NCBI GenBank assembly: GCA_917880885.1
Contig: OU862912.1
Coordinates: 46,115,117-46,179,116, forward strand
From: Limnephilus marmoratus
Taxonomy: Eukaryota; Arthropoda; Insecta; Trichoptera; Limnephilidae
Length of the DNA stretch: 64,000 nucleotides
Direction: 5' to 3'
Both the position numbers and the translations under genes were made by a program. The notes under the pieces were generated by a model. That model ran no database searches. It was not told the DNA's origin and worked only from the letters and a program-made list of their open reading frames with translations. Numbering within the stretch: the first letter of the stretch is position 1; each line of letters starts with the position of its first letter. Of this stretch, positions 21,943 through 33,829 are shown one piece after another.

Positions 21943-22948
21943 TTACATAAATATAGGTGTGTATTACATAAATGTAGGTGAGAGGTGTATTGTATAGATG
22001 GTCCAACTACTTCGTAAGTTAGAAAATGTTTAGGAATCTTTAAACCAACAAGGATTTCTAATCACAACCAAACCATCAGTGGCCATAATTTGAAGTACAG
22101 TATTAGCGTCCCATACAATCAACCTCCGCACCGTCACGGTCAATGTGTAGATAATCAACGACAAACAAATGAATGGTAATGATTAATGCGTGAGGTGGGG
22201 ATGGGCGGAAAGAGGGAGCGAAGGCTTCGAAGGGGATCAGAGTTCGTAAGGGTCGTTAAATCAAATATTACTTTACCAAATTACCACGGGCAGGCCGTTG
22301 CGTGATCACGTTCATTTGTCAGAGAGAAATCACTGCACACTACATTTTTTTCATAGCTTTTTTTGTATTAAGTTCGTTTCAATAACATATCGTCTATTTA
22401 TTTAAATTATTGTAATAAAGAATATGTGATACGATCAAGTCAATCAAATACTGGGTCATGTTAAGTAAGAATATAGATGTAGCAAGGAGCTTGTATTGGG
22501 ACAGTTGGTAAGGAGTACAATTAACAGTTGTGCGGTTTTCCATCCACAGTTTGTAAGTTAAAATGAAACGAGCAGCGAATAAGGTGATTCCTTTAATTTG
22601 AATAATTAGAGTAGGAAAAAAATAAATTATTTGATTTAAATGGTTGTGCATCACAACACCAGTTATAGTATTAATTTAATGGCATTGTAATCTACATTTT
22701 TAAATTTTTAACATAAAAATGTTTTTTTTTATTTTTTTATTTAAATTTTTTTTTAATTATTCATTTTTTATTTAATTTTATTTTTATTACTATTTTTTTT
22801 CAATTCGATGTATTTTACACCAGTTTCTTTACACCTTACTTTCTGTTGTATAAATATGTATAACTATATGGGACGTGTGGGATTGTACCATCCTCCCAAT
22901 CCCAACATCCTGGAATAAAACATTATCATTATTATTAAATATACCTAG
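21943..22948. other. Non-coding, nothing recognised
   Basis: Contains a T/A-rich homopolymer zone at 22700-22800. No gene or repeat family seen. Confidence 0.4.
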
Positions 22949-23165
22949 ACCGGTCAGTGGTTGAGTGGGCATCGCGTTTGGGTCCCACCCAGGCGTTCCG
23001 TGTTCGATTCCTCGGCTGGTCAAGTCCTCCATCACCACTCAAGCAACATTTTCGGCATACTGTGGCGGTAGTAGGAGATTTTCAAATATTGTTGGGTTAT
23101 TTCTAACCCGGGAATGTTTGTCTTTCTTTTTAAGAAAAAAACCTTTTTTTCATTTCAACATTGTC
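22949..23165 (+). mobile_element. tRNA-derived SINE, family D, copy 1
   Basis: A-box match TGGTTGAGTGG and B-box match GTTCGATTCC at tRNA spacing, inside ACCGGTCAG...CTCGGCTGGTC whose ends can pair. The body has CCTCCATCACCACTC, TTTTCGGCATACTG, TAGGAGATTTTCAAATATTG and AACCCGGGAATGTTTGTCTT. Copies occur at 27470-27577, 39455-40150 and 57778-57912. Confidence 0.8.
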
Positions 23166-24205
23166 TGGAAGGTAATTATATAAATTGGCCCCCACGTAAC
23201 CATTGGATTGCTTACCGTAGTGAGTATGTATGATGTTTAAATTAATGTTACCATATTGTCTTATAAAGTGTGCGTGTAATTGAAAAGATTGAATGAATTC
23301 TATGTTTGTATGTATGAGTTTATTACTTATTTTGTAATTAAGGAGACATGTTTGATATAATTATAATTTAATTTTCTTAACGATAATTGTTTGGTTTTCG
23401 TATACATTTTTTTCAATGTTCTGGATCAGAAGTTTTAAAATTGTTTTTTGATGTACCTATAATCCATTCAATTATGTATATTTCTTATGCGTTTCCCCAT
23501 ATCTCAAACAAGTAATTTAAATCTAAATGTACATTAATTCCTCTATCAGTCAACTTTTCACAATATATATTAAGCTATCAACATTTTTATTATAGGTTAT
23601 GTAATATTTAAATTAAAACCTTGCATAAATTTTATGCGGAGAAAATTTTATTTTAGGACAATAAAATTTTTTACTCAATTTTACAAGTCGTAAAGAACAT
23701 TTCTAGAACCGAACACAAAATTGTAATATTTTAATTAGGCCCTGACATATTTTCCCAATAATTCACAAGACAAGAATACCCTCAACAAAAGTTAATTTAC
23801 ACTAAATCATTGGTCGTTAAATTACATTTTTGTTAATGACTTTTCTAATGCGTTTCCAGGAGCCAGGTCGATGTTACGTTTAAAAAGCCATTATTCATGT
23901 TTAAGGTTTTTCTTCAACGAAACAAAAAAAAAATCGATGGGATTTGGGTAATTATATTGTTGTCTTATTCGAGAAACCGAATTTTGTTGTTGCTTTTCAT
24001 ACAGCACGCGAGACTTTCCTTTTTATTGCTAATACCGCTGTTTTGCGTTGTTTTTTCTTCTGCAGATTGTAAAATCAAAAAACTATGAATTTTACAAAGA
24101 TTTATCAATATTCAATAAAGGTTTATTAAATTTAACATTTTTGTATAAATTTGTGTCTGTATATTGTTGTCATTCATAAGTTTGTTGAAGCAGTATTTTA
24201 AAAAC
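23166..24205. other. Non-coding, AT-rich
   Basis: No feature supported. The frame at 23897-24088 is hydrophobic but has no context or known domain. Confidence 0.4.
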
Positions 24206-24209
24206 GATT

Positions 24210-24425
24210 TCAATCAACAGGTTGCTTCTTCGACTCGTTCTTATGTTCAACAGCTCGGCTGTGGAATGATTTGCCGGCCTCTGTGTTTCCTCCTTTCTAC
24301 AACATGAGTCTCTTCAAGACCAATGTTAATTCCTTCCTCTCCTTAAAAAGACCCTCCACACAGCATCCCAGATGACATAGGCCCTGAAGGAAATTATTTT
24401 CCTCCACATAAGAATTTTTATTTAT
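24210..24425 (+). pseudogene. LINE partner of family B, C-terminal and 3' UTR fragment
   Basis: The plus strand encodes a decayed C-terminus with LWNDLPASVFPPF then NMSLFKTNVNSFL, the typical last block of a non-LTR retrotransposon ORF2 (aromatic-W-N-x-L-P, then FK..V..FL). It is followed by AAAGACCCTCCACACAGCAT, CCCAGATGACATAGGCCC and GAAATTATTTTCCTC. The same 3' tail is shared with family B retroposons. Close copies lie at 44575-44822 and 49785-50060. Confidence 0.75.
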
Positions 24426-24439
24426 AAATATATAGTAAA

Positions 24440-24765
24440 ATGTTAAAACGCATTCGTGGTAGCCTGGGTGTCACAGACGTAAACAGTAAGCTGGAGGAAC
24501 GACAGTTGAGATGGTATGGGCACATAAAACGGAGACCATCAGACCACACAGTGAAGCAGGCAATGTCTATGGAGCTTCATCGACCGTCATCCAGAGAAAG
24601 ACCGAAGAACTCCTGGATGACTCAATGCTCCGAAATACTTCAGAGATACGGCCTGGATGAAGGCGATACTCAGAACAAAGAAACTACAACCCGAAAACGA
24701 GAAGAGCCCCAACAGCCTACCTAGGCAACGAGTTGGGACAGCGCAAGGAAGAAGAAGAAGAAGTT
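24440..24765 (+). pseudogene. RTE-like LINE 3' end, (GAA)n tail
   Basis: The frame from 24440 encodes LEERQLRWYGHIKRRPSDHT, then AMSMELHRPSSRERPKNSWM and a short acidic/basic tail. The (R/K)LRWYGHxxRR...RP.xxW arrangement is the C-terminus of RTE-type and related LINEs. After the stop (24722) comes GGGACAGCGCAAGGAAGAAG ending in a GAA repeat, as such LINEs often do. Only the last 90 or so codons remain. It abuts the family B partner LINE fragment directly, so one inserted at the end of the other. Confidence 0.8.
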
Positions 24766-24835
24766 AAAAGTTTTATATATGTATTGACTCTTCGAAAAAT
24801 ACTAAAAAAAATTATAAATTAAAAATTATTACTTA

Positions 24836-24925
24836 GAAGGCGGGTACGGGAATCGCCGTCCCCGGGAACCGTCTATTAGATAACCAACCCCTCTGCCATA
24901 GGTCACCCCAAGAGGTGCGCTAATG
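24836..24925 (+). mobile_element. Family B retroposon, 5' head only
   Basis: GGCGGGTACGGGAATCGCCG, CCCCGGGAACCGTCTATTAG, ATAACCAACCCCTCTGCCAT and AGGTCACCCCAAGAGGT match the family B head. It then breaks off and continues as the 3' half of family A, forming a chimeric B-A retroposon or a nested insertion. Confidence 0.7.
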
Positions 24926-24940
24926 AAAGACCAGCAGTTG

Positions 24941-25124
24941 CTTGAAATGGCTTCAGCCGTATTTACTGACCATATTAGGACGATCAGGTACTTCCCAACC
25001 TTCTTCTCCCTCATCTCCTTCCTTTCTCCACTCTCTCCATCTTCACAACATATCCCATTTGGCGATGCCATAGCTTTAGTGGCTCAAGAAAGTAAGCAGT
25101 TGAACTCTTGTGTGGTATTCACAT
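24941..25124 (+). mobile_element. Family A SINE, 3' half
   Basis: Shows the family A body: CTTGAAATGGCTTCAGCCG, TACTGACCATATTAGG, a TCCCTCATCTCCTTCC tract, CACAACATATCCCATTTGG, GATGCCATAG and GAACTCTTGTGTGGTATTCA, then an A tract. The tRNA head is missing. Confidence 0.75.
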
Positions 25125-26824
25125 AAAAAAGTAACTTTCATTACACACTACACACAATTTGACATTTTTAACTCTGCGCTACACTCTTTAATGTCGCACA
25201 GGCGATCTCTCGATCCCCAATAACAACCATAGATACTCATCGAATGCAAACACCATTCTTTGAATTTCCTAATGTTATGCATATTATTTTTAGTATACAT
25301 ACTAAATAAATCGATCCCCCACATCCTACCCCCACCCTATTCCTATTTAAACCATTTTTGAGTAATTTTTCTGAATTATCATCGTTCAAATACCTCAATT
25401 CACTTATGTATTTTAATACTCAAGTGGAAACCTGTATACCGTACAGTTAATGTAACTTAGATAATATTATGATTTATTTTAACGTAAACTAAATAATTAA
25501 TTAATAAAAAATATGAGCGTGCTTTAGAGTCCAAAGCACGCTTTCCAAACTTCACTAACCTATTACCTCTCGAATTCCGTTCGCCTCGCCCGACCGTTCG
25601 CCTCGCCCGATCACACTTTTCGTAACGCTCTCGTCACGCATTCACCAGCTTACTCCCCAAGTCAAGCGTGCGTAAAGAAGTTTTACTTAAAAAAAAATTA
25701 AGAAACATATATATCACTGAAATAATCTAGATGTTCTATGTTTGCTGTATCTAAAAAACAGTTATTAGTTTTTTAAAGAATAGGTTTTTTGACTGATAAG
25801 TGGACCAAACGGTTACTTTTTGTATCATGTAGCTTTCCGGGAACGTGCTAGTATTAGCATTCAGGGAACAGATACACGGAAACACGAACAGCGAACACCA
25901 GTCATCGAAAGATTTCTGCGTAATACGTGGTGAAGGCAATTTCCAGTGAAACCTTACGTGCCGAAAATTGACGGAAAAGTACCTGAAAAATTACGTTCTA
26001 GAATTTTTAAAAGTAATGGCTTTACATTTTGGTATTTTAAACTGGAAAAAAAACATTTTTACTTTACAAAGGCGACCAACGATTTTTTTCTGATTCAAGA
26101 GTTGATATTCAAGAGCGCAGCATTTTTATTTTAGTTTTTATTACGGTAAAAAATATTTGTAATTTCGCAGGTTGTATAGAACCGTAACATTACATCCTCT
26201 CTGATAAAGCAATATTCGGAGAACTTCGTAACGCAAAATTTTGGATAAAAAAAAAAAAATGTCATGCCTATTATTATTAATGATGTTATTTCAAAACTGG
26301 AAAAATATAAATCCATGCTCGTAAAATGTGCCATACTATTTTTAGCGGGCATTTAAATTAAGGGATTAAATTATTTTGCATAAAAGTTTCGGGTTTGGTT
26401 GTTCATGGCTGTGTTTAATAAACAGGTGTTGCATATAATTCAATGAATACGCGTCGCCCGAGGCCTTTTCATTAATTCGTTGTTTCAACAAGCGTCCACG
26501 GTGAAAAGCGTCGACAAAACCTCCGTCGCGACGCCGGCGCCGGCGCCCCTCTGATACGGGAATTGTAAATTCGAACCCCGGACCCCTTCCCGGGTGTTAA
26601 TTCCAAAAATAAATATTGCCACTGCTAATAATTTCAGTTATGGTGGAGCGGGATTTTACGTTGCATGGAATACAAGAGAGTGCCGGGTTAATCCGCTACT
26701 CACGTCACGGTGCCCCTTCAACAGCTTGCGTCTTTAACGATGTTCTCAAGTGTATCCAAAACGTCACACAGGAGTCTGTTGTTGATGAAACAACAAAAAA
26801 TATTCATACAAGACAAATTATTAT
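25125..26824. other. Non-coding, nothing recognised
   Basis: Apart from the hairpin at 25516-25542 no feature was found. A tandem pair CGTTCGCCTCGCCCGA lies at about 25578-25609, and a GC-rich patch GACGCCGGCGCCGGCGCC at about 26530. Confidence 0.4.
25516..25542. repeat. Perfect 10-bp hairpin
   Basis: AGCGTGCTTT, seven-base loop AGAGTCC, AAAGCACGCT. It is not the metazoan histone 3' stem-loop, whose consensus differs. Function unknown; no gene ends here. Confidence 0.6.
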
Positions 26825-26960
26825 TGAAGAAGAAGATAACAATAATAACCTAAACGAAAATATGAAAGAGAACAAGACACAGAAAAACAGAAAAAGATAA
26901 TGATCGCAACTGGGACTCGAACCTCTCGTTTAACCGAATTCCGCCATTGCCACCTATTGT
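26825..26960 (-). mobile_element. tRNA-derived SINE, family C, copy 1
   Basis: On the minus strand GAGAGGTTCGAGTCCCAGTT gives a B-box, but the A-box half is degenerate. Downstream it shares ATCTTTTTCTGTTTTTCTG, TTCATATTTTCG and a TGTTATCTTC end with the copy at 45535-45656, where the tRNA head is better preserved. Confidence 0.6.
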
Positions 26961-27469
26961 CAAACCGTCATATTAGTCAATCTCATATTTAAAATTTTAA
27001 ATTAAATGTTTTTCCACATTATAGGCAACTACCCTTTTTATTGGAAACAATCATTTTAAGAATTGATTTGTAATCTAGATAGCGTCACGGATAAAAAATA
27101 TATCCGATTTTTATTTGTATGGAACCATTGACTTTTTTTATTTTTCTTACAAATTATTACATTATTCATCATAAACAAAAGTTGATAAAAAAAAGTTTAT
27201 ATTATAGTAAGTCTTAAAAAGTAAAAAAAAACTCGACTAATGTGTTAGAAAGATGGGATAAGTTTTAATTCAAAAATAATACATATTGAAGCTTTTGTAA
27301 GCGAGTCATCTATCATTCGTAATAATTTAAATAATTACCTAATATTTACAGTAGTAATAATATCGTGGAGTAATTACTATAACTATGTAGGTAACTCCGA
27401 AATCAGCGTTTTTGAGTTGCACACTAAAAGCATTTTTATTATTTTTTTTTCTTTTTAAATTTATTAAAA
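26961..27469. other. Non-coding, AT-rich
   Basis: No feature recognised. Confidence 0.4.
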
Positions 27470-27577
27470 AAAGAAAGACAAACATTCCCGGGTTACGAAT
27501 AACCCAACAATGTTTGAAAATATCCTACTACCACCGCAGAAAGCCGAAAATGTTGCTAGTGTTGTGATGGAGGACTA
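27470..27577 (-). mobile_element. Family D SINE, 3' half
   Basis: Reverse orientation: AAAGACAAACATTCCCGGGT, TAACCCAACAATGTTTGAAA, CTACTACCACCGCAG, GCCGAAAATGTTGC and GTGATGGAGGAC. The tRNA head is missing. Confidence 0.75.
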
Positions 27578-30358
27578 TATTTCTTCCCCCATGAACGCTA
27601 CAAGCAGAAAAGTTGAAACGCATTGAAATCATCAAGTTATTTGAATATTTTTCTGCGGGTATCTCCAAAAACACTGTATCGTTTAATTTAATAATTAGGT
27701 AACTCTATTAACCACAAGTGTTTTTCCATGTTTCAATTAGGCAACTTAGCTGGTTGGAGCGTTAAAATGTTTGCAATTGATTTCGTTGCATTTTGTATGT
27801 CACTACTAGGAAAGTCATTCCATGTTTGTAAACAAATAGGTACATTTAAAAATGATTAGTCATTTGCTTATTTCCAAAATATAAGTATTACGGTTCTCAA
27901 CACACTTAACCATACTTATTAGTATAAATATACAACAACCGATTTATCAAATTGATTACCATATTACGAGTATAATTTAATTCTTAACCAAGCTGATTTC
28001 AAATTACCTAGTTGTAGTAATAACCCGACGATATTATATTGAGAATCTGTGATGGATATTAATTAAAATTTTCTCAAACAGGTCCATTTTAAAATCACAC
28101 AATAATTGAATACCGGTTACATTTATTCACGAACAGACCATTATAGTAAAATATTCGAGAATCATCATAAATTATAGCAGAGCAAAGATTTAATTTAGAG
28201 CATTTACCGGTGCTTTCACTGGCAACAATTTATTCGAATTGCACGTTTCCAAGGTTTACATTGAAAATGCAAAGCTTCTCGCAGTTAATTTGATGGAGGG
28301 AAGCACCGGAGAAGGAAGGTTCGGTAGGAATGATCATCAGCCATACAATCTCCCCTCCTGCACCCTGCAGCCTGCAGGCCCTCCCTGCCTGCTTTAGGGG
28401 AGGGGAAATGCAGCTGGGGGAAGATGAATGCCTTTTCCACAGCGCATTTCCATTGTTTGCATTCAAGAAAATGCAGCCCCTGACTTTTCACTGGCTTTTC
28501 TTGTATATTCCAGAAAGAAAATTGTGACACACGTGAATGTGAATAAGTGACACAAGAATGATTCTAGGTCCAAGAGAACATATTACAAGCAAATTGAAAT
28601 TTCTGTATTCGAAACAAAAGAGCACAACTAATCATAAAACTAACCTTAGTAATTAGGTAACAACAGTTTTATTTAATTATGACGAGAAAAAAAATCCTCG
28701 TTATGTGAATTTTAACAACTTATGTTACGGAGAAATAAATATTTATAATAATGACCAAATGGAAATAAAAAACATATTTTATTCTACTGGTTTATTTTGT
28801 TCCTATGGACAGGTTCCTGAATTGGGGTTTATTATTTATATCTAGCGCAGACCCGTGAAAAATCACTAAGTCTGAATTCTAGACTCATGAGTTACAATTT
28901 TGGAAAAGGCAATTAAAATAATTTTCTGTTAAAAATACTACATTATAGGGAGGAACTCTATCGCTTGTCTGATTTCTTTAAATGAACACTTCCAAATTTG
29001 AAACTTCTAAACACTAAAATTCAAATCAAATACTAGATCTAGAGATCATTAAGCAGAAGGTAAGGCAGATAGACGGAGTCACAACAGTATATTTTTAATT
29101 GTGATATCGTAGATATTACTTTAAGAGGTAATCAATGGTTGGCAGAAACCTATCCTAGATGATAGTTTAAGGGATTACTCATAGATGGCACATAGCTGTC
29201 GATAATGCAGGGATTGAGACTACGATAAATACCATTGCAACCTCAAGGTCGGGGCCCAGAATAATTCCTACCGCCTGCTAAATAAGTCATCAGAGCTCAT
29301 TGGTATCTATCACGAATGAAGTCAAAAGAGCTTTGTTGACGCTGGAGTTATTATTTAAAGAGTTTGAGAAACAAAACCCGGTGTCACAACGGAGGAATTT
29401 CATAATGAGCCTAAAAAACACAAGTCTTCTCAAAAATTGAATTTATGTAAAGGGTGCGACTCTTCATAGTAAGATCATTAGTGGGAAGTTATTATAGTTT
29501 GTTGAAGATGCTGCTTAAAACTTTCTCTTGTTCTTGTTAGGGTGATTAGCTTTCTAAGCCTAATCCACGCAAGAGAGGTTTTATATATTTATGAACAATT
29601 CAAATAAAGGGGTGGGGTAATATTCCGGGTGGTGGAGGGTCGGAAGTGCTCCTTCACGGGAGGGAGCTAACTAGTTAAAACTAGTTAGCTGTTGTTGGTC
29701 CCCAGGTGCCTCGGAAGGGCGGAGGGTGGAGAGGAATAATTTCAGATGAGGAAATGAGCGAACCCGGAAAAATATCCAATAAAATTTTCATGGCCTAACA
29801 GGGAAAGTGGCGTGGAGCAGCACCGCATGCCTAGCGAGGGGAAATCGACATTACAAAACGCGGGCATTTAAAAACCAATTTAAAACGTTTTAAGGTGAAA
29901 AATCCAAAAAGCTTAATAAACAGTACCATGCATGGGTTTAAGTATGTACTTAACTGTTAATATTTACATATTAATTGTTCATTACCTAAGAGATGAGGAT
30001 TTAGTAATTCATTACTCGGGAATATCCCAAGACAACTGGAAACCTTAAAAGTTTGTAGTTCAGGGAAATCGTGAGGGTGAAGTGGTGGTTCTATTTAATT
30101 CCAAGGGGAAAGGGCTAAGAAACCTTATTCAAGACTAAGATGAAAGTTGAGGAAGGGTAACAAAAACAATGGAAAGGGAATCTTATCTTCAAAAGTATGT
30201 TTACATTAAATTCTGTAGAGCCCTAAGATAAATTATTACGTGATTATACTACCTAACAGAACTTGAGGGTTTGGGTAAAGAAAATAATGCAAAACAATTA
30301 ATACTTTCCGGTAAATGAACTGGTAACCCATGGTCTCAATAATGTAGGCCTTGGAAAG
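27578..30358. other. Long non-coding stretch, no gene seen
   Basis: Single-copy-looking sequence. A GC-richer patch at 28270-28510 contains CCCTGCAGCCTGCAGGCCCT and opens short frames on both strands without a known motif. The only structural item noticed is the palindrome at 29665-29690. Confidence 0.4.
29665..29690. repeat. Perfect 12-bp palindrome
   Basis: AGCTAACTAGTT, two-base centre AA, AACTAGTTAGCT. It lies in a locally G-rich stretch. No partner gene is visible. Confidence 0.7.
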
Positions 30359-30370
30359 AGGACTATATTG

Positions 30371-31156
30371 TTATTATTTAATGTATAAAAACAGTTTATT
30401 ATAAACAAGTTCTGCTTCTTGTAATTATTATTAATTATCTTAATTATTATTAATTATCTCGTAATTATTATTATGAGTTACAGCAATTTCGCCCTCTGAA
30501 GGCATTATCAAACTGTGGTTGTTACCACCTACAGACGATGTATTTATGTCATTTCTAGACAGGTACTTATGATGACAAAATGAATAGCTTTTTATTTTTA
30601 TTACCTGTGCCCCTAAACTTCTAAGTAAAATGACTGAAATATTAATGGTTAAGTTTCCCAATTACTGGATTGTTTAAATTTGACTGAAGGTCGTTAATTA
30701 TTCCATAAAATAAACCCTTGATGATTCATCAGGATTTACCTTATAATGCAATTAATGAATCATCAGGGGTTTATTTTATGGAATAATTAACGACCTTCAC
30801 TCAAATTTAAACAATCAAGTAATTGGGAAACTTAACCATTAATATTTCAGTCATTTTACTTAGAAGCTTAGGGGCACATGTAATAAAAATAAAAAGCTAT
30901 TCATTTTGTCATCATAAGTACCTGTCTAGAAATGACATAAATACATCGTCTGTAGGTGGTAACAACCACAGTTTGATAATGCCTTCAAAGGGCGAAACAG
31001 CTGTAACTTATAATAATAATTACGAAGCAGAAACAGAACTTGTTTATAATAAACTATTTTTATACATTGAATAATAACAATATTATTAAAAATATAAAAT
31101 AAATAAAAAATTAAAATGGAGTTCCACAAAATAAACTTAATAACAATAAATAAAAA
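30371..31156. mobile_element. Inverted-duplication insertion with 12-bp target-site duplications
   Basis: Arms of about 320-340 bp (about 30371-30733 and 30757-31079) are reverse complements with few differences, around a short centre. The right arm is followed by an A-rich stretch to 31156. AGGACTATATTG occurs at 30359-30370 and again at 31157-31168, a perfect 12-bp flanking repeat. Both arms encode the same 60-70-codon frame (GNLTINISVILLRSLGA...), with only a few changes such as Q to H and E to K. This is probably just the mirrored sequence, not a gene. Long duplications plus an A-rich right end suggest target-primed retroposition with strand inversion rather than a cut-and-paste MITE. Confidence 0.75.
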
Positions 31157-31822
31157 AGGACTATATTGATTAAATCTTTTTCGACGAATCTACGCTTATT
31201 GGACTGTCCAATTATATTACTAGTGATTTAGGGTTGGACTTGATAAACCCTTTCAAATTTCACATGTAAAATAAAAGAGTAAATAATATTTTTTTAATTT
31301 TGTCATTTTACAGCTGTCTAGGAACTGCTTTACGCAGTTTTTCCACGATTTATTTTACAATGCTCCGTTTTAATTGACTTCAAAACGAACAAGGTTGTAG
31401 GTCCGGTCATTTAGTTAATTAAACTATGGCGATAAAAAAAAAGGTCCGCCGGTAACAAGCTGGGAACCAATCTCGACACTGAATTTTCGGCAGGGATCCT
31501 ACAAATTCTGCGAACTAAAATTTAATCAAGTTTTCGGAACAAATTAAATGGACTTTCCTTCGCTTCGAGGAAATGAAAAAAATGGAGGAAGAATAATCGG
31601 ACCCGGAAAACTAAATGGTTCACAAGGCAAACCAGGCGATCATTTATGGATTGAAAATTAGATTTTATTTTTCGTCAGCAGCTTGTGAATTTAAATTCAA
31701 ACTTCACAGGAGAAATTAGAATCAAGTGATTTGACAAAGTTTTCCTCGCATACTTCATCCATGCATTTTACCTGTATTATTTCGCAAATCAACAGACACC
31801 CCCTTAATAAATATGTTTAAAA

Positions 31823-31884
31823 TTTTACACGCCTGATAAACAACCATTTACCTCACATTAACGGTTGTTTATCAGATGTGTAAA
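31823..31884. repeat. Imperfect 22-bp hairpin
   Basis: TTTTACACGCCTGATAAACA (and ACC) pairs with GGTTGTTTATCAGATGTGTA (and AA) across a loop of about 17 bases, with mismatches around the GC/AT bulge. It could be a small foldback element or a precursor-like hairpin. No flanking duplication was confirmed. Confidence 0.6.
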
Positions 31885-31989
31885 AAAACACGTTAATTTG
31901 TAGGGCCCTCGATGATTATTAACATTATTGTTTATTGCAGTATTTTAAATAGGTACATAGTTATCTATGTGCTAATACAAACCTTATAT

Positions 31990-32290
31990 ATACATACACT
32001 TAAAATAATACATCTCTACCAAATCGACCACATATCTTCGCAATTTAATTTTAAATGCCTTTATGCTCTCTTCCAATTTTATTTCTTGTGGTAATTCTTC
32101 AAATATTTTCAATGCTTCGTACATCAATGACATTTGACTCTGTTTTTTTTTCCTGAAGGGGAATCTTAGTTAATTTCTTTTCCTCGTCTTATGTGTATGT
32201 TTGCTTTGTAGTTTATCATTTTTCTTAGGAATTCAATAGACGTATGGCCATTGATTATTTTGTAGATTAACAATATAGTATTGAAGTAAA
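31990..32290 (-). pseudogene. CR1-like LINE C-terminal remnant
   Basis: The minus strand reads ILLIYKIINGHTSIEFLRKM, then HIRRGKEIN-stop, then QSQMSLMYEALKIFEELPQE and IKAFKIKLRRYVVDLVEMY. The order (L-x-YK-I-NG ... TQ/SQxSLxYxAxxxxxxLPxEI ... FKxxLxxY) is the end of CR1-group non-LTR retrotransposon ORF2. In-frame stops and short gaps show it is dead. The closest relative here is 61040-61375, which ends FKKELRKYVYLNY. Confidence 0.75.
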
Positions 32291-32429
32291 TAATTAAAGA
32301 TTTCTTTATATTTTTGTTATTCTTTCTCAAAGCTTTTTTTCATTTAAAAAAAGCATTAGTTTTCGATCTGCAAATAACATAATAATAACTATAAAATATT
32401 TTAAGATTTTAACAAAACCAATTTATAAG

Positions 32430-32600
32430 TATGCATTTCAAATGGTATGAGGATGATTGTATGTTATTTTAAATGTACGAGTAATATTGTGTGTTATTTG
32501 TACTTTTATTATAAACTGCTTGTGTTTTAAACTGGGTCAGCTCTCAACCCAGGATTTCCTATAAAGACAGGCATAACACATCACTAATAACAAAGTCTAG
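32430..32600 (+). repeat. Dispersed repeat, copy related to 40610-40850
   Basis: It shares with 40610-40850 the order ATGGTA..ANGATGNTTGT, TATTTTAAA, AATATTGTGT, TTTATTATAAA, GTTTTAAAC, then GGATTTCCTATAAAGACAGG versus GGACTTCCTAGTGAGACAGG. Non-coding, probably a decayed retroelement end. Confidence 0.6.
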
Positions 32601-33829
32601 AATTAATAAAGATGAATATTTAAAAAAAAAAATTCAACTCGTTTATTAATGTTCATGAGACTTTAACTATAATATTTCATTAGCATTGATCTATTCTGAA
32701 ATCACGCGTCATTTCCAACGAAATGACCAGAAAAGATAAAATATAAAACCCCCAAAAATGTATCAAACTTTATTTCGTCGGATAGGGTATTCTCATAAGT
32801 ATCTAGTATGGAACAGTTCCATTTGTAATTGAACCCAGCGTTTGTTACAGATAATGGTTTTATTGTCCAGCAAATTGCCTATTACTTACTACTCTCCTTC
32901 CCCTCCCTAGCCGCAAGGATGCCCGCAGCAGGACTTGTAGTTCCCGGGACAACTGCTTAAGTCCTGCCGGAAAACTAACAATAATAATTCAGGGAGGAAG
33001 TTCGCAGGACCATTAAGTGGTTCGTATTCAATTAGCCGTGCTCCTGGAAATTCATTAAGGACACGTTACTTTCGCCTCCGTAAGTGGATGACAAATTAAA
33101 TACTTGGCAGGATAAAAATAGCGGGGATAATTTTAAAAGAGGGTGTTTTGTACACAAAGATTGTTCCACCCTTGGAGAAAGAATTTATTGTTACACTGCA
33201 AGACTGAAGATTGTACAAGACGTAATGTGTGTACCACGACCATACAAATAAATGACTTTTTAACAATGCTTTAAGGGCGTTTAACCAGCCAGCGGCCGAA
33301 AATTCACGTTTCGTCGAAAGATGTTCTTATGATCGTACAGGGCGGTTCCAATGAGAAAGATTAATTATTACTCCGTACCAGCTTTTTTTAATAATAACTG
33401 AAAATCGATTTTATTTCATTCCTAATTTGCTTTAATTTATACCTACATACAAAAATGCTGAAAGGCGTGATGATAAAACTATTAAAATTTTGTACTTTTT
33501 GTAATTATTTTTTTAACATAAGTATTTATCATTTTTCAATAATGTCTAAGCAAAATAAGAATGTAAAAAATCTGAAATATATTAGTTTGAAGGTGCGCAA
33601 ATAAATACCCAAACAGACCAATTTTTGTTAAGAAACACATGTACGTACATATATTTTAATGATTTTATTTAAACTAAAATTAAAATTCTGAAAAGCATGC
33701 GTTTCCCAGATAATGTATTGATTTATTTTACTGCATAATTATATGATTTGAAATGGGTGTTGTATAATACAAAATCTTATTTGAAATATAATGAATAAAA
33801 AATCACTTTGTTTAAACCACTATTTTTAA
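32601..33829. other. Non-coding, nothing recognised
   Basis: No feature supported apart from the tail of the retroelement end that precedes the hammerhead-like motif. Around 33781-33829 the reverse strand reads AATAGTGGTTTAAACAAAGT, shared with similar sites. Confidence 0.4.

Noticed and set aside
25516..25542. Histone mRNA 3' stem-loop
   Set aside because: The stem sequence and seven-base loop do not match the 6-bp stem, four-base loop consensus, and no histone gene is near.
30440..31074. Two small genes encoding the same peptide (GNLTINISV...)
   Set aside because: The two frames are mirror images from an inverted duplication, and the peptide has no known domain or splice context.
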